The notes: generated by a model not told the origin, from the letters alone. DNA of 42,049 bases from an uncultured Lachnospiraceae bacterium (GCA_947243855.1 CAMXIK010000027.1:1-42049); one strand, 5' to 3'. Positions 1-11,244 are shown, numbered from the stretch's first letter. Numbers and translations: made by a program.

Positions 1-2
1 TT

Positions 3-434
3 TTGAAGGAGAAGGTCGAGGAGCTGGAAGACCGGGTGAAACGCCAGATGGCGGAGTTTGATAACTTCCGTAAGCGGACTGAGAAAGAAAAGACGGCGAT
101 GTTTGAGACGGGAGCAAAGAGTGTGATCGAGAAGATCCTGCCGGTGGTAGATAACTTTGAGAGAGGTCTTGCAAGCGTTTCTGAGGAAGAGAAGGACGGC
201 GCTCTTGCACAGGGGATGCAGATGATTTATAAGCAGCTTATGACGGAGCTGGAGAATCTGGATGTAAAACCGATCCCGGCGGTGGGCGAGGAATTCAATC
301 CAGAGTTCCACAATGCGGTGATGCAGACGCAGAGCGACGAGTTTGAGTCCGGCGTGGTCGCGCAGGAACTGCAAAAGGGATATACTTACAGGGACAGCGT
401 GGTTAGACACAGTATGGTGGCAGTCGTCGAATAA
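3..434 (+). CDS. grpE: GrpE nucleotide exchange factor for DnaK (5' partial)
   Basis: C-terminal part of GrpE, which releases ADP from DnaK in the cytoplasmic Hsp70 cycle. The 143 visible residues hold the end of the long dimerising helix (QMAEFDNFRKRTEKEK) and the beta-rich head ending in HSMVAVVE, typical of the family. GrpE is usually about 180-220 residues, so the N-terminus lies upstream of the window; the reading frame is open to the first base and the TTG at position 3 is not a believable start. It is followed after 35 bases by dnaK in the usual order (hrcA)-grpE-dnaK-dnaJ. Its promoter and any CIRCE element would be outside the window. The family assignment is certain. Confidence 0.95.
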   Translation: MKEKVEELEDRVKRQMAEFDNFRKRTEKEKTAMFETGAKSVIEKILPVVDNFERGLASVSEEEKDGALAQGMQMIYKQLMTELENLDVKPIPAVGEEFNPEFHNAVMQTQSDEFESGVVAQELQKGYTYRDSVVRHSMVAVVE

Positions 435-457
435 AAAATAAATTTAGGTAGAAATAG

Positions 458-2344
<1,887 letters not shown>

Positions 2345-2381
2345 CCAGCTTAGCTGTTAACAATTATGGAAAGGTTTAGTC

Positions 2382-3563
2382 ATGGCAGAACAAAAACGAG
2401 ATTATTATGAGGTGCTCGGCGTAGAAAAAAACGCTGATGACGCCGCCATAAAAAAAGCATATAGAGCTTTGGCTAAGAAATATCACCCAGACATGAATCC
2501 CGGGGATGCAGAGGCGGAGAAGAAATTTAAGGAAGCCTCGGAAGCCTATGCGGTTTTGAGTGATCCGGAAAAGAGAAGGCAGTATGACCAGTATGGTCAT
2601 GCCGCCTTTGATGGCGCGGGCGGTGCAGGCGGCTTCGGCGGCTTTGATTTCAACGGCGCTGATTTCGGCGATATTTTTGGCGACATTTTCGGCGATTTGT
2701 TTGGCGGCGGAAGAAGAAGCGGCGGCAGAAGCAATGGCCCCATGAAGGGTGCGAACATCAGGACCAGCGTCCGGATCAGTTTTGAGGAGGCCGTTTTTGG
2801 CATAGATAAGGAGATTGAACTGACGCTTAAGGATGAGTGTACTTCCTGCCATGGCACCGGAGCGAAGCCGGGAACCAGTCCTGAGACGTGTGCGAAGTGC
2901 GGCGGAAAAGGGCAGGTGGTTTTCACTTCCCAATCTTTCTTTGGTACGGTACGGAACGTGCAGACCTGTCCCGACTGTCATGGAACAGGTAAGGTGATCA
3001 AGGACAAATGTCCGGACTGCCGCGGCACTGGTTATATTGCCAATAAAAAGAAGATACAGGTTTCCATTCCTGCCGGTATCGACAACGGACAGTGCGTCCG
3101 CATCCGCGATAAGGGAGAGCCGGGCACAAATGGCGGGCCTAGAGGAGATCTTTTGGTTGAGGTGGTAGTTGGCAGACATCCGATTTTCCAGAGACAGGAT
3201 GAGAACATCTATTCTACGGTTCCCATGTCCTTTGCGGTTGCGGCGCTTGGCGGTGAAATCGTGATTGACACCGTGGACGGCAGGGTGATTTACGAGGTGA
3301 AGGCGGGAACCCAGACCGACACGAAGGTTCGTTTGAAAGGAAAGGGCGTTCCCTCTCTGCGCAGTAAGGACGTGCGAGGCGATCATTATGTGACATTAGT
3401 AGTGCAGGTGCCGGATAAACTTTCCCATGAAGCGAAAGAACTTTTGAAGCAGTTTGACGAACATGCGGGCGATTCGCTGAATGCTGCAAAGAACATATCC
3501 GCAGACGCCTCTGAGGAGCAGACGGGCGGCAGCGGAAAAAAGAAGAAAAAATTCAAATTTTAG
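2382..3563 (+). CDS. dnaJ: Co-chaperone DnaJ (Hsp40)
   Basis: Type I J-protein of 393 residues that stimulates the DnaK ATPase and delivers substrates. The J domain occupies about residues 5-70, with the essential HPD at 35-37. A Gly/Phe-rich stretch follows, then the zinc-binding domain from Cys153 with four CxxCxGxG motifs ([32 protein letters not shown]), and the C-terminal peptide-binding domains. The protein ends in a lysine-rich tail (GKKKKKFKF). It lies 37 bases after dnaK and is the last gene of the heat-shock operon, closed by the terminator at 3595-3624. Confidence 0.98.
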   Translation: MAEQKRDYYEVLGVEKNADDAAIKKAYRALAKKYHPDMNPGDAEAEKKFKEASEAYAVLSDPEKRRQYDQYGHAAFDGAGGAGGFGGFDFNGADFGDIFGDIFGDLFGGGRRSGGRSNGPMKGANIRTSVRISFEEAVFGIDKEIELTLKDECTSCHGTGAKPGTSPETCAKCGGKGQVVFTSQSFFGTVRNVQTCPDCHGTGKVIKDKCPDCRGTGYIANKKKIQVSIPAGIDNGQCVRIRDKGEPGTNGGPRGDLLVEVVVGRHPIFQRQDENIYSTVPMSFAVAALGGEIVIDTVDGRVIYEVKAGTQTDTKVRLKGKGVPSLRSKDVRGDHYVTLVVQVPDKLSHEAKELLKQFDEHAGDSLNAAKNISADASEEQTGGSGKKKKKFKF

Positions 3564-3594
3564 GAATAGATTCTTAAGATACTACTATTTACGG

Positions 3595-3624
3595 AAGCCA
3601 CGAGAGAATTCTCGTGGCTTTTCT
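3595..3624 (+). terminator. Intrinsic terminator of the dnaK operon
   Basis: A perfect 9-bp stem (3597-3605 with 3610-3618, sequence GCCACGAGA/TCTCGTGGC) with a 4-base loop, extended by two A-T pairs and followed by TTTTCTT. It lies 31 bases after the dnaJ stop, so it ends the heat-shock transcript. Confidence 0.9.
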
Positions 3625-3708
3625 TGCATTTTTGTGGTAGTATAAAATAGTTATAGAAACAGATACTGTCCAAGACGATAAAAGATAAGCAAGGAGAAAG
3701 AAAAACCT

Positions 3709-4920
3709 ATGAAGTGTACTGGAAAGAAAAAAGGAAAAATTTCCCTGATAATAAGTATTTTTTGTCTGTTACTGTTCTTTGCGGCGTCCTGCGGAAAAGA
3801 GGAAGAAAAACCTCCCGCACCGCAGTTGGAAATAGAACCGATAGAACCTCAGGAGGTGGAGGAGCCTGTACCGGAAGAAGAGGAAGAAGCGGAAGAGGAG
3901 GCTCCGGATTCGCTTGTTATTGAGGAGCGGGTGGAAAAGGATGGCATGATCCAGAGTTATTTGACTGGTCAGTGGACGAAGGTCGAGCAGGCCAAGAGGC
4001 GGCCCATTGCGGTAATGATACCCAATAACACCCCTGCTTTGCCCCAGTACGGGCTTTCCCGCGCGGGCATTATTTACGAGGCGCCGGTGGAGGGACGTAT
4101 TACCCGTCTGATGGGCGTGTTTGAGAATTTTGATGATCTTGATCGAATCGGGCCTGTCCGCTCAAGCCGCGATTATTATGTTTATCAGGCTATGGGATAT
4201 GAGGCGATTTATTGTAACTGGGGATTGGCGGTGCCCTATGTGGAGGAATTGATTAACCGTCCGAATTACTACAATGTCAGCGCCGCAGTGGTAGGCATTC
4301 ACAACCCGGCGGACGAGGCGTTCGACAGGGTGAGCAGGCCGGGGAAAGCCAAGGAGTTTACGGGCTATCTGATGATCGACGGTTTGTTTGACGCGGTGGA
4401 ACGGCTTGGCTACGACTGGAATTATGACGATGCCTATGTGCCGCCCTTCCTGTTTGCGGCGGACAATGTGAGGGCTGAATATGAGGATAAGGAGGAAGCC
4501 TCCTATATTTATCCGGGCGGGAAGTCGGGTCAGAATGCCGGCGGTTACGGCGCATACCATCCTTATTTTGAATATCATGCGGATGATCAGCTTTACTACC
4601 GTTATCAGGACGGCAAAAAGCAGATCGACGAGCTTACGGGAGATCAGCTTACCGTCAGTAACGTAGTGTTCCAGTATTGTCACGGAGAAGTTAGGGATGA
4701 TCATGACTATCTGGCTTTCGGCGTGCACGGGGAAGGAGACGCCATTGTCTTCACAAACGGCAGGGTGATCAAGGGCACATGGAAACGCAATGGCGGAGAT
4801 TTTACGCCGCCGAAATTCTATGACGAGAACGACGAAGAGATTGTGTTTAATCAGGGCAGCACTTGGATGTGTAATATTTGGGATGAATATGGAGAGTTCG
4901 TAGAGTATGGACAGGAATGA
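3709..4920 (+). CDS. DUF3048 (YerB-like) lipoprotein
   Basis: A 403-residue exported lipoprotein. It has a lysine-rich N-terminus, a hydrophobic segment (about 11-25) and the lipobox AASC with Cys28 as the lipidation site, then an acidic Pro/Glu-rich linker (about 30-75). The rest matches the DUF3048 family as I know it, including RPIAVMIPNN, a GIIYEAPVEGRITRLMGVF-like core and IGPVRSSRDYY. The family is linked to the cell surface in Firmicutes but has no firm biochemical role, so I assign none. A TAGTAT box with an upstream TGG lies at 3635-3643, just after the dnaJ terminator, but its -35 is poor. The 3' end overlaps the next gene by 14 bases, suggesting coupled translation. Confidence 0.85.
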   Translation: MKCTGKKKGKISLIISIFCLLLFFAASCGKEEEKPPAPQLEIEPIEPQEVEEPVPEEEEEAEEEAPDSLVIEERVEKDGMIQSYLTGQWTKVEQAKRRPIAVMIPNNTPALPQYGLSRAGIIYEAPVEGRITRLMGVFENFDDLDRIGPVRSSRDYYVYQAMGYEAIYCNWGLAVPYVEELINRPNYYNVSAAVVGIHNPADEAFDRVSRPGKAKEFTGYLMIDGLFDAVERLGYDWNYDDAYVPPFLFAADNVRAEYEDKEEASYIYPGGKSGQNAGGYGAYHPYFEYHADDQLYYRYQDGKKQIDELTGDQLTVSNVVFQYCHGEVRDDHDYLAFGVHGEGDAIVFTNGRVIKGTWKRNGGDFTPPKFYDENDEEIVFNQGSTWMCNIWDEYGEFVEYGQE

Positions 4921-6172
4921 GTGGTACCGGACCGGGGAAAATATACGGGATCAGGTACAGCAGGCCGTAGAAACGGGTAATTTTACGAATCTTGGAAAAA
5001 ATATTGGCGATACTGTGAACGCAACGTTAAATTCTACGGTGCGGGAGGTGAACCGCACCGTAGGCACGGTGGGAGAGAGCGTAAACCGTGCGGTGAACAG
5101 TGTGGGAGACAGCATAGGCCGTGCGATGGAGACTATGGGCGAGAGCATAGGTTCTACAGCGGGAGGCGGCGGAAGCACAGGCCGCGCGCAGGTGAGTCCA
5201 TATGCGTCCAGCCCTCTGTATCGAAAGCCGAATACCCGGCTTGATACCAGATTGTTTCAGCGCACGCCGCAAGGCTCTGTGTCCGGCTGGGTATATATGG
5301 GAACGGGCTATGGTGTGATGGGCGTTTCTTTGCTTGCGTTGATTGGATCGGTGGGCGAACTTGTGATGTATTCCGCTTCCGTGGTTCCGGTGGTCATATC
5401 GGGGATTTTTACTGCGGCGGGTCTGTTTCTCGGCACTCGCGGAGCGCAGTTTATAGGCCGTGCGAGGCGTTATAAAAGATATGTGGGCATGGTGAAAGAC
5501 AAACTCTACTGCTCCATTCAGGATATGGCGCGGCGAACGGGCCGGAGCGAGCGGTTTATTGTAAAGGACGTAACAAGGATGATTCAGCTTGGCATGTTCA
5601 AGCAGGCCCATCTGGATTATAAGAAAACTTGTCTGATCGCCAGCGACGAGATGTACGATCAGTATATGCTCGTCCAGAAGGATTATGAGGAACAGCAGAA
5701 AAAGCTCGAACTTGAAAAGATGGCCGACGAGCGGAAACAGCAGGAGAGGGAGCGTCTGGGACAGGCGGCGGAAGTGATCGAGGAGGGCAAAAGCTATGTG
5801 CGCCTTATCCGTCAGTGTAACGACGAGATACCAGGCGAGGAAATGTCGGATAAGCTGGATCGTCTTGAAACACTGGTCACGAGAATTTTTGAACGGGTGG
5901 AGGAGGAACCGGAGCTGGCTTCGGAACTCCGCAAGATGTTAAGCTTTTATCTGCCCACCACCAAAAAACTTTTGGAGGCTTACCGCGATCTGGACGGACA
6001 GCCTGATCTTTCCAATGTGGCCCAGACCAAGCGGGAGATCGAGTCGGCGGTTGACAATATCAACGAGGCTTTTGAGAAATTTCTGGATGAACTGTTCCGG
6101 GAGAAGGCGTGGGACATTCAGTCGGATATTTCGGTGTTACATACCATGATGAAGCAGGATGGGCTACTATAA
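4907..6172 (+). CDS. XpaC-like (5-bromo-4-chloroindolyl phosphate hydrolysis family) membrane protein
   Basis: 421 residues. The N-terminal 80 residues contain successive 11-residue repeats (VNRTVGTVGES, VNRAVNSVGDS, IGRAMETMGES). A Gly-rich linker follows, then two hydrophobic segments near residues 125-185 that should cross the membrane, then a charged cytoplasmic region with coiled-coil character (about 255-300) and a C-terminal helical part. The C-terminal half resembles the XpaC / halogen-hydrolysis family, whose name comes from an old Bacillus phenotype and not from proven enzymology. XpaC and TelA genes are normally adjacent; here they are separated by one gene. The start ATG lies inside the end of the upstream lipoprotein gene. 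Confidence 0.75.
   Translation: MDRNEWYRTGENIRDQVQQAVETGNFTNLGKNIGDTVNATLNSTVREVNRTVGTVGESVNRAVNSVGDSIGRAMETMGESIGSTAGGGGSTGRAQVSPYASSPLYRKPNTRLDTRLFQRTPQGSVSGWVYMGTGYGVMGVSLLALIGSVGELVMYSASVVPVVISGIFTAAGLFLGTRGAQFIGRARRYKRYVGMVKDKLYCSIQDMARRTGRSERFIVKDVTRMIQLGMFKQAHLDYKKTCLIASDEMYDQYMLVQKDYEEQQKKLELEKMADERKQQERERLGQAAEVIEEGKSYVRLIRQCNDEIPGEEMSDKLDRLETLVTRIFERVEEEPELASELRKMLSFYLPTTKKLLEAYRDLDGQPDLSNVAQTKREIESAVDNINEAFEKFLDELFREKAWDIQSDISVLHTMMKQDGLL
5015..5146 (+). repeat. Tandem 33-base units encoding 11-residue (hendecad) repeats
   Basis: Four consecutive 33-base units code for residues 37-80: VNATLNSTVRE, VNRTVGTVGES, VNRAVNSVGDS, IGRAMETMGES. A looser fifth copy, FTNLGKNIGDT, precedes them at residues 26-36. 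In the last three units hydrophobic residues sit at positions 1, 5 and 8, Gly is at 9 and Ser at 11. This spacing is typical of hendecad amphipathic helices. Confidence 0.8.
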
Positions 6173-7646
6173 AATGCTAAGATGGATAAGAAAAAAAGGC
6201 ATATTTATTTTGGCAGTTTTGATTTTGACCATACCGTCCCTTATAATTACGCGGTATGTCTATCCCTGTCAAGACGATTTCCACTATGCGTTTTATGCGC
6301 AGGAAACAATGGCGGAAGGCCACGGTCTGTTTTATACTGCGATGAAATGGACGATTCACTATTATAAGACGTTCTGCGGATGTTATACATCGAGCTTTTT
6401 GGGGTATTTTATTTCGGGAATCATTAACTGTGATTTGTGGGGAATACGCATATTTGAGTTTTGCAGCCTGCTGCTTTTTTATGGAGCGTTGTATCTGTTC
6501 GTCTATGCAGTCTCCCATAAATTGATGGGGTTTCCGCGCGAAAGAGTTTTGCCGTTTTATTGCGTTCTTCTAGCAATGCTGAACGGTTTGATTTATTATG
6601 GATGGCATGAAGCATTTTACTGGTTTATTACTTCCATCCAATATTTAATGATTACCTCTTTGATTCTGTTGGGGATTGCTGCTTTTTCCTTTGGATTGTG
6701 TGAGGAAGCCGGAAGAAAAAAGACATTGTTTTGTATAGCGGCGTCTGTTCTCGGCTTTTTAGGAAGCGGCGGTACGTTGAGTATTGCAGCTTTTTGCTGC
6801 GCGCTTTATCTGTTGGCGGCCCTGTGGGGGATTGCGGATAGGAGAGAATGGAAAGCTTCCAGTCTAATCATGGGTATTACCCTGCTGGGAGCAATCATAA
6901 ATGGCGTGGCGCCGGGGAATTATTTGAGAGCCGGAGAAACACAAACAATAACGGATGTTATATATGCAGGTAAAATGTCCGTGAAGTATGCGATTGAGCG
7001 GTGGGAAACATTTGCCGAAAATCCGGTATTTTGGATTATTATGATTTTGCTTTTTGCGTTTGTGTTCTCGGCAGAGAGACAACAGAGCAAGTTTGATTTT
7101 AAACTGCCGGGACTGTTTGTTCTCGTTCTTTTTGGATTTGTGAGCGGTATTATTTTTCCAGCAATGCTTGGATATGGATATGATGTATATGAAATATTAA
7201 TGCGGGGGAATTTTATTTCTGATACCGCCTTTTATCTCTATATTTTTATGGGAACGTTATATATAAAGGGCTGGCTTGACAGAAAATATCATACGGTAAG
7301 TCCCAAAATAGTAAATCGTGACACTGCATGGATTGGTTGTTTTCTTTTAGCGGCGTTGTTGGTTTTTGAGAGAGACGACTGGGATAGGATTCCTTTTATC
7401 GCACAGTATCGGGAGCTTTCGGCAGGCATGTTTGCAGAGTATTCGGATTTTTGTGTGGATATTTACAGACAGATTGAGGAGAGCGACCAAGACATTGTAG
7501 AAATACATACGGACTATGTGGAACAGCAGGTATGTCTGATTGGCCCTCAGTTTTTTGAAGGATGGTATGATCCAGAGGAGGAATATGCAAATCGGACGAT
7601 AGCGCGGTTTTATGGTAAGCGTGCAGTATATATTTATTATAATTAA
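6159..7646 (+). CDS. Multi-pass membrane protein, GT-C glycosyltransferase-like (DUF6056-like)
   Basis: 495 residues with about ten hydrophobic segments. After the first membrane segment comes a loop with PCQDDFHYAFYA; an acidic pair just outside the first helix is typical of GT-C type membrane glycosyltransferases and of the DUF6056 family, which is my best match. A C-terminal soluble part follows (about residues 405-495). The gene overlaps the end of the XpaC-like gene by 14 bases. A second ATG at 6174 has a better-placed GCAGGATGGG upstream and could be the true start. Base usage is visibly richer in A/T than the flanking genes, suggesting a separate history. Substrate unknown. Confidence 0.55.
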   Translation: MGYYKMLRWIRKKGIFILAVLILTIPSLIITRYVYPCQDDFHYAFYAQETMAEGHGLFYTAMKWTIHYYKTFCGCYTSSFLGYFISGIINCDLWGIRIFEFCSLLLFYGALYLFVYAVSHKLMGFPRERVLPFYCVLLAMLNGLIYYGWHEAFYWFITSIQYLMITSLILLGIAAFSFGLCEEAGRKKTLFCIAASVLGFLGSGGTLSIAAFCCALYLLAALWGIADRREWKASSLIMGITLLGAIINGVAPGNYLRAGETQTITDVIYAGKMSVKYAIERWETFAENPVFWIIMILLFAFVFSAERQQSKFDFKLPGLFVLVLFGFVSGIIFPAMLGYGYDVYEILMRGNFISDTAFYLYIFMGTLYIKGWLDRKYHTVSPKIVNRDTAWIGCFLLAALLVFERDDWDRIPFIAQYRELSAGMFAEYSDFCVDIYRQIEESDQDIVEIHTDYVEQQVCLIGPQFFEGWYDPEEEYANRTIARFYGKRAVYIYYN

Positions 7647-7665
7647 AAAAGACGAGGAGGAGAGT

Positions 7666-8823
7666 ATGAGCGAAATTGACATGATGGAACAGCAGGCCCC
7701 TACGCTTGTTTTTGGCGAGGTGGAGAGCGCAGTGAAGGACAAGCAGCCGTTGGCTGAGATTCCGCAGGCGAAAGAGATCCGTGAGGAACTGGACGACTCC
7801 GTTTTAAACGAAGAGGAGAAACGTCAAGTGGAGGAGTTTGCGAAGCAGATCGATCTGCACAACTCAACGGCGATTTTACAGTACGGCGTGGGCACGCAGA
7901 AAAAGATGGCGGACTTTTCGGGGAATGCATTGGAAAATGTCAAGACGAAAGATTTGGGGGAAGTCGGCGAGATGCTCTCCGATGTGGTGACCCAGCTTAA
8001 GGGTTTTGACGAGGAGGAAGAGAAGGGATTTTTGGGTCTCTTTAAAAAGCCGGCCCACAAACTGGAATCCATGAAGGCGAAATATGCCAAGGCGGAGACC
8101 AATGTGAATAAGATCTGCGAGGCTCTGGAAAACAATCAAGTACAGCTTTTAAAGGATATTTCCCTTTTGGATAAGATGTACGAAATGAACCTCACCTATT
8201 TTAAAGAATTGTCCATGTATATACTGGCCGGGAAAAAGAAGCTCGCCGAGACGAGGGAAACGGAGCTGCCGCAGCTTTTGGAGAAAGCGAAAGCCAGCGG
8301 TTTGCCGGAGGATGCGCAGGCGGCAAGGGATTTGGAAGCGCTCTGCGACCGCTTTGAGAAGAAACTGCACGATCTGGAGCTTACCAGAATGGTTTCCATC
8401 CAGACGGCTCCGCAGATTAGACTGGTGCAGAGCAGTGACACGATGATGGTGGAAAAGATTCAATCCACGATCGTTAATACCATTCCTCTTTGGAAGAGCC
8501 AGATGGTGCTTGCCCTTGGGGTGACCCATGCGGAGCAGGCGGCCAAGGCCCAGAGAGAAGTTTCCGATATGACCAACGAGCTTCTGAAGAAAAATGCGGA
8601 GGTGCTAAAGACCGCTACGATCGAGAGCGCGAAGGAATCGGAGCGCGGCATCGTGGATATGGAGACGTTGAAAAATACCAATGCAAGCTTGATCTCCACA
8701 TTGGATGAGGTGATGAAGATTCAGGCGGACGGCAGGGAGAAGAGACGGATTGCAGAGCAGGAAATGCAGACCATGGAGAATGAGTTGAAACAGAAGCTTC
8801 TCGAGCTTAGTGAAAGGAAGTAA
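7666..8823 (+). CDS. telA: Toxic anion resistance protein TelA family
   Basis: 385-residue soluble, highly helical protein of the TelA/KlaA family, originally named for tellurite resistance. In Firmicutes the family is linked to cell-envelope stress and tolerance of wall-active antimicrobials. The body has no signal peptide or membrane segment and contains family-like stretches such as GFLGLFKKPAHKLESMKAKY and MVSIQTAPQIRLVQ. I place the start at the ATG at 7666, because gaggagg lies 6 bases upstream; the open frame extends further 5' but only into the upstream gene. TelA usually partners XpaC, which here lies one gene upstream. Confidence 0.88.
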   Translation: MSEIDMMEQQAPTLVFGEVESAVKDKQPLAEIPQAKEIREELDDSVLNEEEKRQVEEFAKQIDLHNSTAILQYGVGTQKKMADFSGNALENVKTKDLGEVGEMLSDVVTQLKGFDEEEEKGFLGLFKKPAHKLESMKAKYAKAETNVNKICEALENNQVQLLKDISLLDKMYEMNLTYFKELSMYILAGKKKLAETRETELPQLLEKAKASGLPEDAQAARDLEALCDRFEKKLHDLELTRMVSIQTAPQIRLVQSSDTMMVEKIQSTIVNTIPLWKSQMVLALGVTHAEQAAKAQREVSDMTNELLKKNAEVLKTATIESAKESERGIVDMETLKNTNASLISTLDEVMKIQADGREKRRIAEQEMQTMENELKQKLLELSERK

Positions 8824-8831
8824 AACCGCTT

Positions 8832-9857
8832 ATGAAGTGGATGAAATTTAGAATTAAGACCCTTGTGGAGGCGGAAGACCTGATTATCAGCGAGCTTTAT
8901 GACAGGGGGCTTGAGGGCGCGCAGATTGAGGATAAAGTTCCTCTTTCGCCCCTTGAAAAAGAGCGGATGTTTGTGGACATTCCGCCGGAGACTGAGGCGG
9001 ACGACGGGGTCGCATACCTGAGTTTTTTTGTGGAGGAGAGGGAGGACGGTTCCCTCGATCTTGACGGGGAGACGGCGGATAAGGAGAGCGTGCTTGCAAG
9101 GATTGAGGAGGCGCTTTTAGAAGTGCGGGACTTCATGGAGATCGGCGAGGGCGCGGTTACGGTGTCCGAGACGGAAGATATCGACTGGATTAACAACTGG
9201 AAACAGTATTTCCATCAATTCTACATAGACGATCTTTTGGTGATTCCCTCGTGGGAAGAGGTGAAGCCGGAGGACTGCGGCAAGAAGATTCTGCATATCG
9301 ATCCGGGTACGGCTTTTGGTACGGGGATGCACGAGACCACAAGGCTCTGCATTGGACAGATTAAAAAATATGTAACGGGAGAGACGGAGCTGCTGGACGT
9401 GGGGACCGGCAGCGGCATTCTCTCGATTTTGGCGCTGATGTACGGGGCAAAACATGCGGTGGGGACTGATCTGGACCCCTGCGCGGTGGAGGCCGTGGCG
9501 CAGAATAAGGAAGCAAACGGGATTGCGGACGCGGCTTTCGATCTGCTCATCGGCAATCTCATTACGGAGAAGGAGATACGTGACAAAGTAGGTAACGGGT
9601 GTTATGATATTGTAACGGCAAATATTTTAGCCGACGTTTTGGTGCCCCTTACGCCGGTGGCCGCAGACTGTCTGAAACCCGGCGGCGTTTACATCACTTC
9701 GGGAATTATCGAGGCGAAGGAGGAAACGGTGAGGCAGGCAGTGGAAGCGGCAGGGCTTACGGTTCTTGAGGTGAATCATTTGGGCGAGTGGGTGTCGGTA
9801 ACGGCGCGGAAACCGGAGACTGTTCTGGGGGAGGAGCGAGAGCCAGAGCGGGTTTAA
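8832..9857 (+). CDS. prmA: Ribosomal protein L11 methyltransferase PrmA
   Basis: 341-residue cytoplasmic SAM-dependent enzyme that trimethylates ribosomal protein L11. The N-terminal substrate-recognition domain begins MKWMKF, as in other PrmA proteins. The linker carries DPGTAFGTGMHETT, the SAM-binding motif I is LDVGTGSGIL (from residue 188), and the catalytic-domain motif TANILADVL resembles the NPPY-like site of the family. Length is slightly above the usual 290-320, with acidic insertions near residues 50-85. It starts 8 bases after the telA stop and heads the group prmA-vanZ-like-rsmE. A second in-frame ATG at 8841 is less likely. Confidence 0.95.
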   Translation: MKWMKFRIKTLVEAEDLIISELYDRGLEGAQIEDKVPLSPLEKERMFVDIPPETEADDGVAYLSFFVEEREDGSLDLDGETADKESVLARIEEALLEVRDFMEIGEGAVTVSETEDIDWINNWKQYFHQFYIDDLLVIPSWEEVKPEDCGKKILHIDPGTAFGTGMHETTRLCIGQIKKYVTGETELLDVGTGSGILSILALMYGAKHAVGTDLDPCAVEAVAQNKEANGIADAAFDLLIGNLITEKEIRDKVGNGCYDIVTANILADVLVPLTPVAADCLKPGGVYITSGIIEAKEETVRQAVEAAGLTVLEVNHLGEWVSVTARKPETVLGEEREPERV

Positions 9858-9888
9858 AAGTCATTAAGACAGATGTGGAGATGGAAAA

Positions 9889-10422
9889 ATGAGAAAGACG
9901 GAAGAAAAATTTGGCATGTTTCTGCTGCGGAATCTGGCGGGCGTGTTGGCGATTGTATGGATGTGCGTGATTTTTGCTTTCTCCGCCCAGACAAAAGAGG
10001 AATCCGGCGCGGTGAGCGAGAGCTTTACCTTTCATATGGTGAGTTCCACCAGAACCTTTTTCCATTTGGACTTGAGCGACGCGCGGGTAAAGGAGATTGC
10101 CGACACCATTGAGGGCCTTGTCAGAAAAGCGGCCCATATGACGGAGTACGGAATTTTGTCTGTCCTTCTCTACATATGGATTGGCCAGTGGGAAATGAGT
10201 TTTTTACGCAGAGGCGGGACAGCCTTTTTTGCGGCCTCCGTCTATGCGGCGACGGACGAGATACACCAGCTTTTTGTGGCGGGGCGTTCGGGCCGGTTTT
10301 CGGATGTAATGATTGACAGCTCCGGGGCATTTTTGGGAATTTTGGTTTTTGCGCTGCTTGTGAGGATGATAAAACGCATTCATAGACGGCGTTTGAGACG
10401 GGCAATGGAGGAAGAGGAGTAA
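9889..10422 (+). CDS. VanZ-like family membrane protein
   Basis: 177 residues, with hydrophobic segments near 15-35, 85-105, 115-130 and 140-160. Two family signatures are clear: RKAAHMTEYGIL in the middle, and DEIHQLFVAGRSGRFSDVMI near the C-terminus, where Gly, Arg and Asp are conserved in VanZ-like proteins. The prototype VanZ raises teicoplanin resistance, but most chromosomal homologues have no known role, so the name marks a fold, not a resistance function. The C-terminus is basic then acidic (RRRLRRAMEEEE). A weak ribosome site GGAGATGG precedes the ATG. Confidence 0.85.
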   Translation: MRKTEEKFGMFLLRNLAGVLAIVWMCVIFAFSAQTKEESGAVSESFTFHMVSSTRTFFHLDLSDARVKEIADTIEGLVRKAAHMTEYGILSVLLYIWIGQWEMSFLRRGGTAFFAASVYAATDEIHQLFVAGRSGRFSDVMIDSSGAFLGILVFALLVRMIKRIHRRRLRRAMEEEE

Positions 10423-10455
10423 ACTGGCGGCAAAAGCATTTTAGAAGGGCTTATC

Positions 10456-11193
10456 ATGTATCAATTCTTCGTGGATTCATCACAGATTCTGGATAAAAAG
10501 ATCATTATTACGGGCGGCGACGTCAACCATATTAAAAATGTGCTCCGCTTGAAGCCCGGCGAGGAGATTGCGGTCAAAAACGGTGTGGACGGCAGGGAAT
10601 ACCGCTGCGGCATCGAAGAGTTTACGCAGGACAGCGTGATCTGCGGTCTGCGGTTTATCAAGGAAGAGGGGGTGGAGCTGCCCTCTAAAATTTATCTTTT
10701 TCAGGGACTTCCAAAGGCGGACAAAATGGAGCTGATTATCCAGAAGTCCGTGGAACTTGGCGTATTCGAGGTGATTCCGCTGGCAGTAAAGAGGTGTGTG
10801 GTAAAGCTTGACGAGAAGAAAGCTGCGGCGAAAGTAAACCGCTGGCAGGGCATTGCGGAGGCAGCGGCCAAGCAGTCCAAGAGGGGGATCGTTCCGGCGG
10901 TCAGGGAGCCTATGACCATGAGGGAGGCGGCGGCTTACGCGCGCGGAATGGACGTGAAGCTGATTCCCTATGAGCTTGCGGACGATATGGCGCACACGCG
11001 GGAAATCATAGAAGCGGTTCGTCTCGGTGAGAGCGTGGCGGTTTTCATTGGTCCGGAGGGCGGTTTTGAACAGAGCGAGGTGGAAGAAGCGCTTGCGGCG
11101 GGGATAGAGCCGATTACGCTTGGAAAAAGAATTTTGCGGACTGAGACGGCGGGACTTACGGTACTGTCTTGGCTGATGTACCATTTGGAATAA
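10456..11193 (+). CDS. rsmE: 16S rRNA (uracil-1498-N3)-methyltransferase RsmE
   Basis: 245-residue SPOUT-class enzyme that methylates U1498 of 16S rRNA. An N-terminal PUA-like domain (about 1-70, with DVNHIKNVLRLKPGEEI) precedes the knotted SAM-binding domain, with IGPEGGFEQSEVE and LGKRILRTETAGLTVLSWL, both diagnostic. It commonly follows prmA in Firmicutes, as here (two genes on). Length is normal. No terminator is evident before the next gene. Confidence 0.95.
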   Translation: MYQFFVDSSQILDKKIIITGGDVNHIKNVLRLKPGEEIAVKNGVDGREYRCGIEEFTQDSVICGLRFIKEEGVELPSKIYLFQGLPKADKMELIIQKSVELGVFEVIPLAVKRCVVKLDEKKAAAKVNRWQGIAEAAAKQSKRGIVPAVREPMTMREAAAYARGMDVKLIPYELADDMAHTREIIEAVRLGESVAVFIGPEGGFEQSEVEEALAAGIEPITLGKRILRTETAGLTVLSWLMYHLE

Positions 11194-11244
11194 AAATGCA
11201 TAAATTATCATAGCTATATTTTTTTCAGGAAGGGAACAACGGCA

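Noticed and set aside
2376..3386. Long - strand open frame of 336 codons opposite dnaJ
   Set aside because: It is fully antisense to a certain dnaJ gene, has no ribosome site, and its protein is low-complexity without family features.
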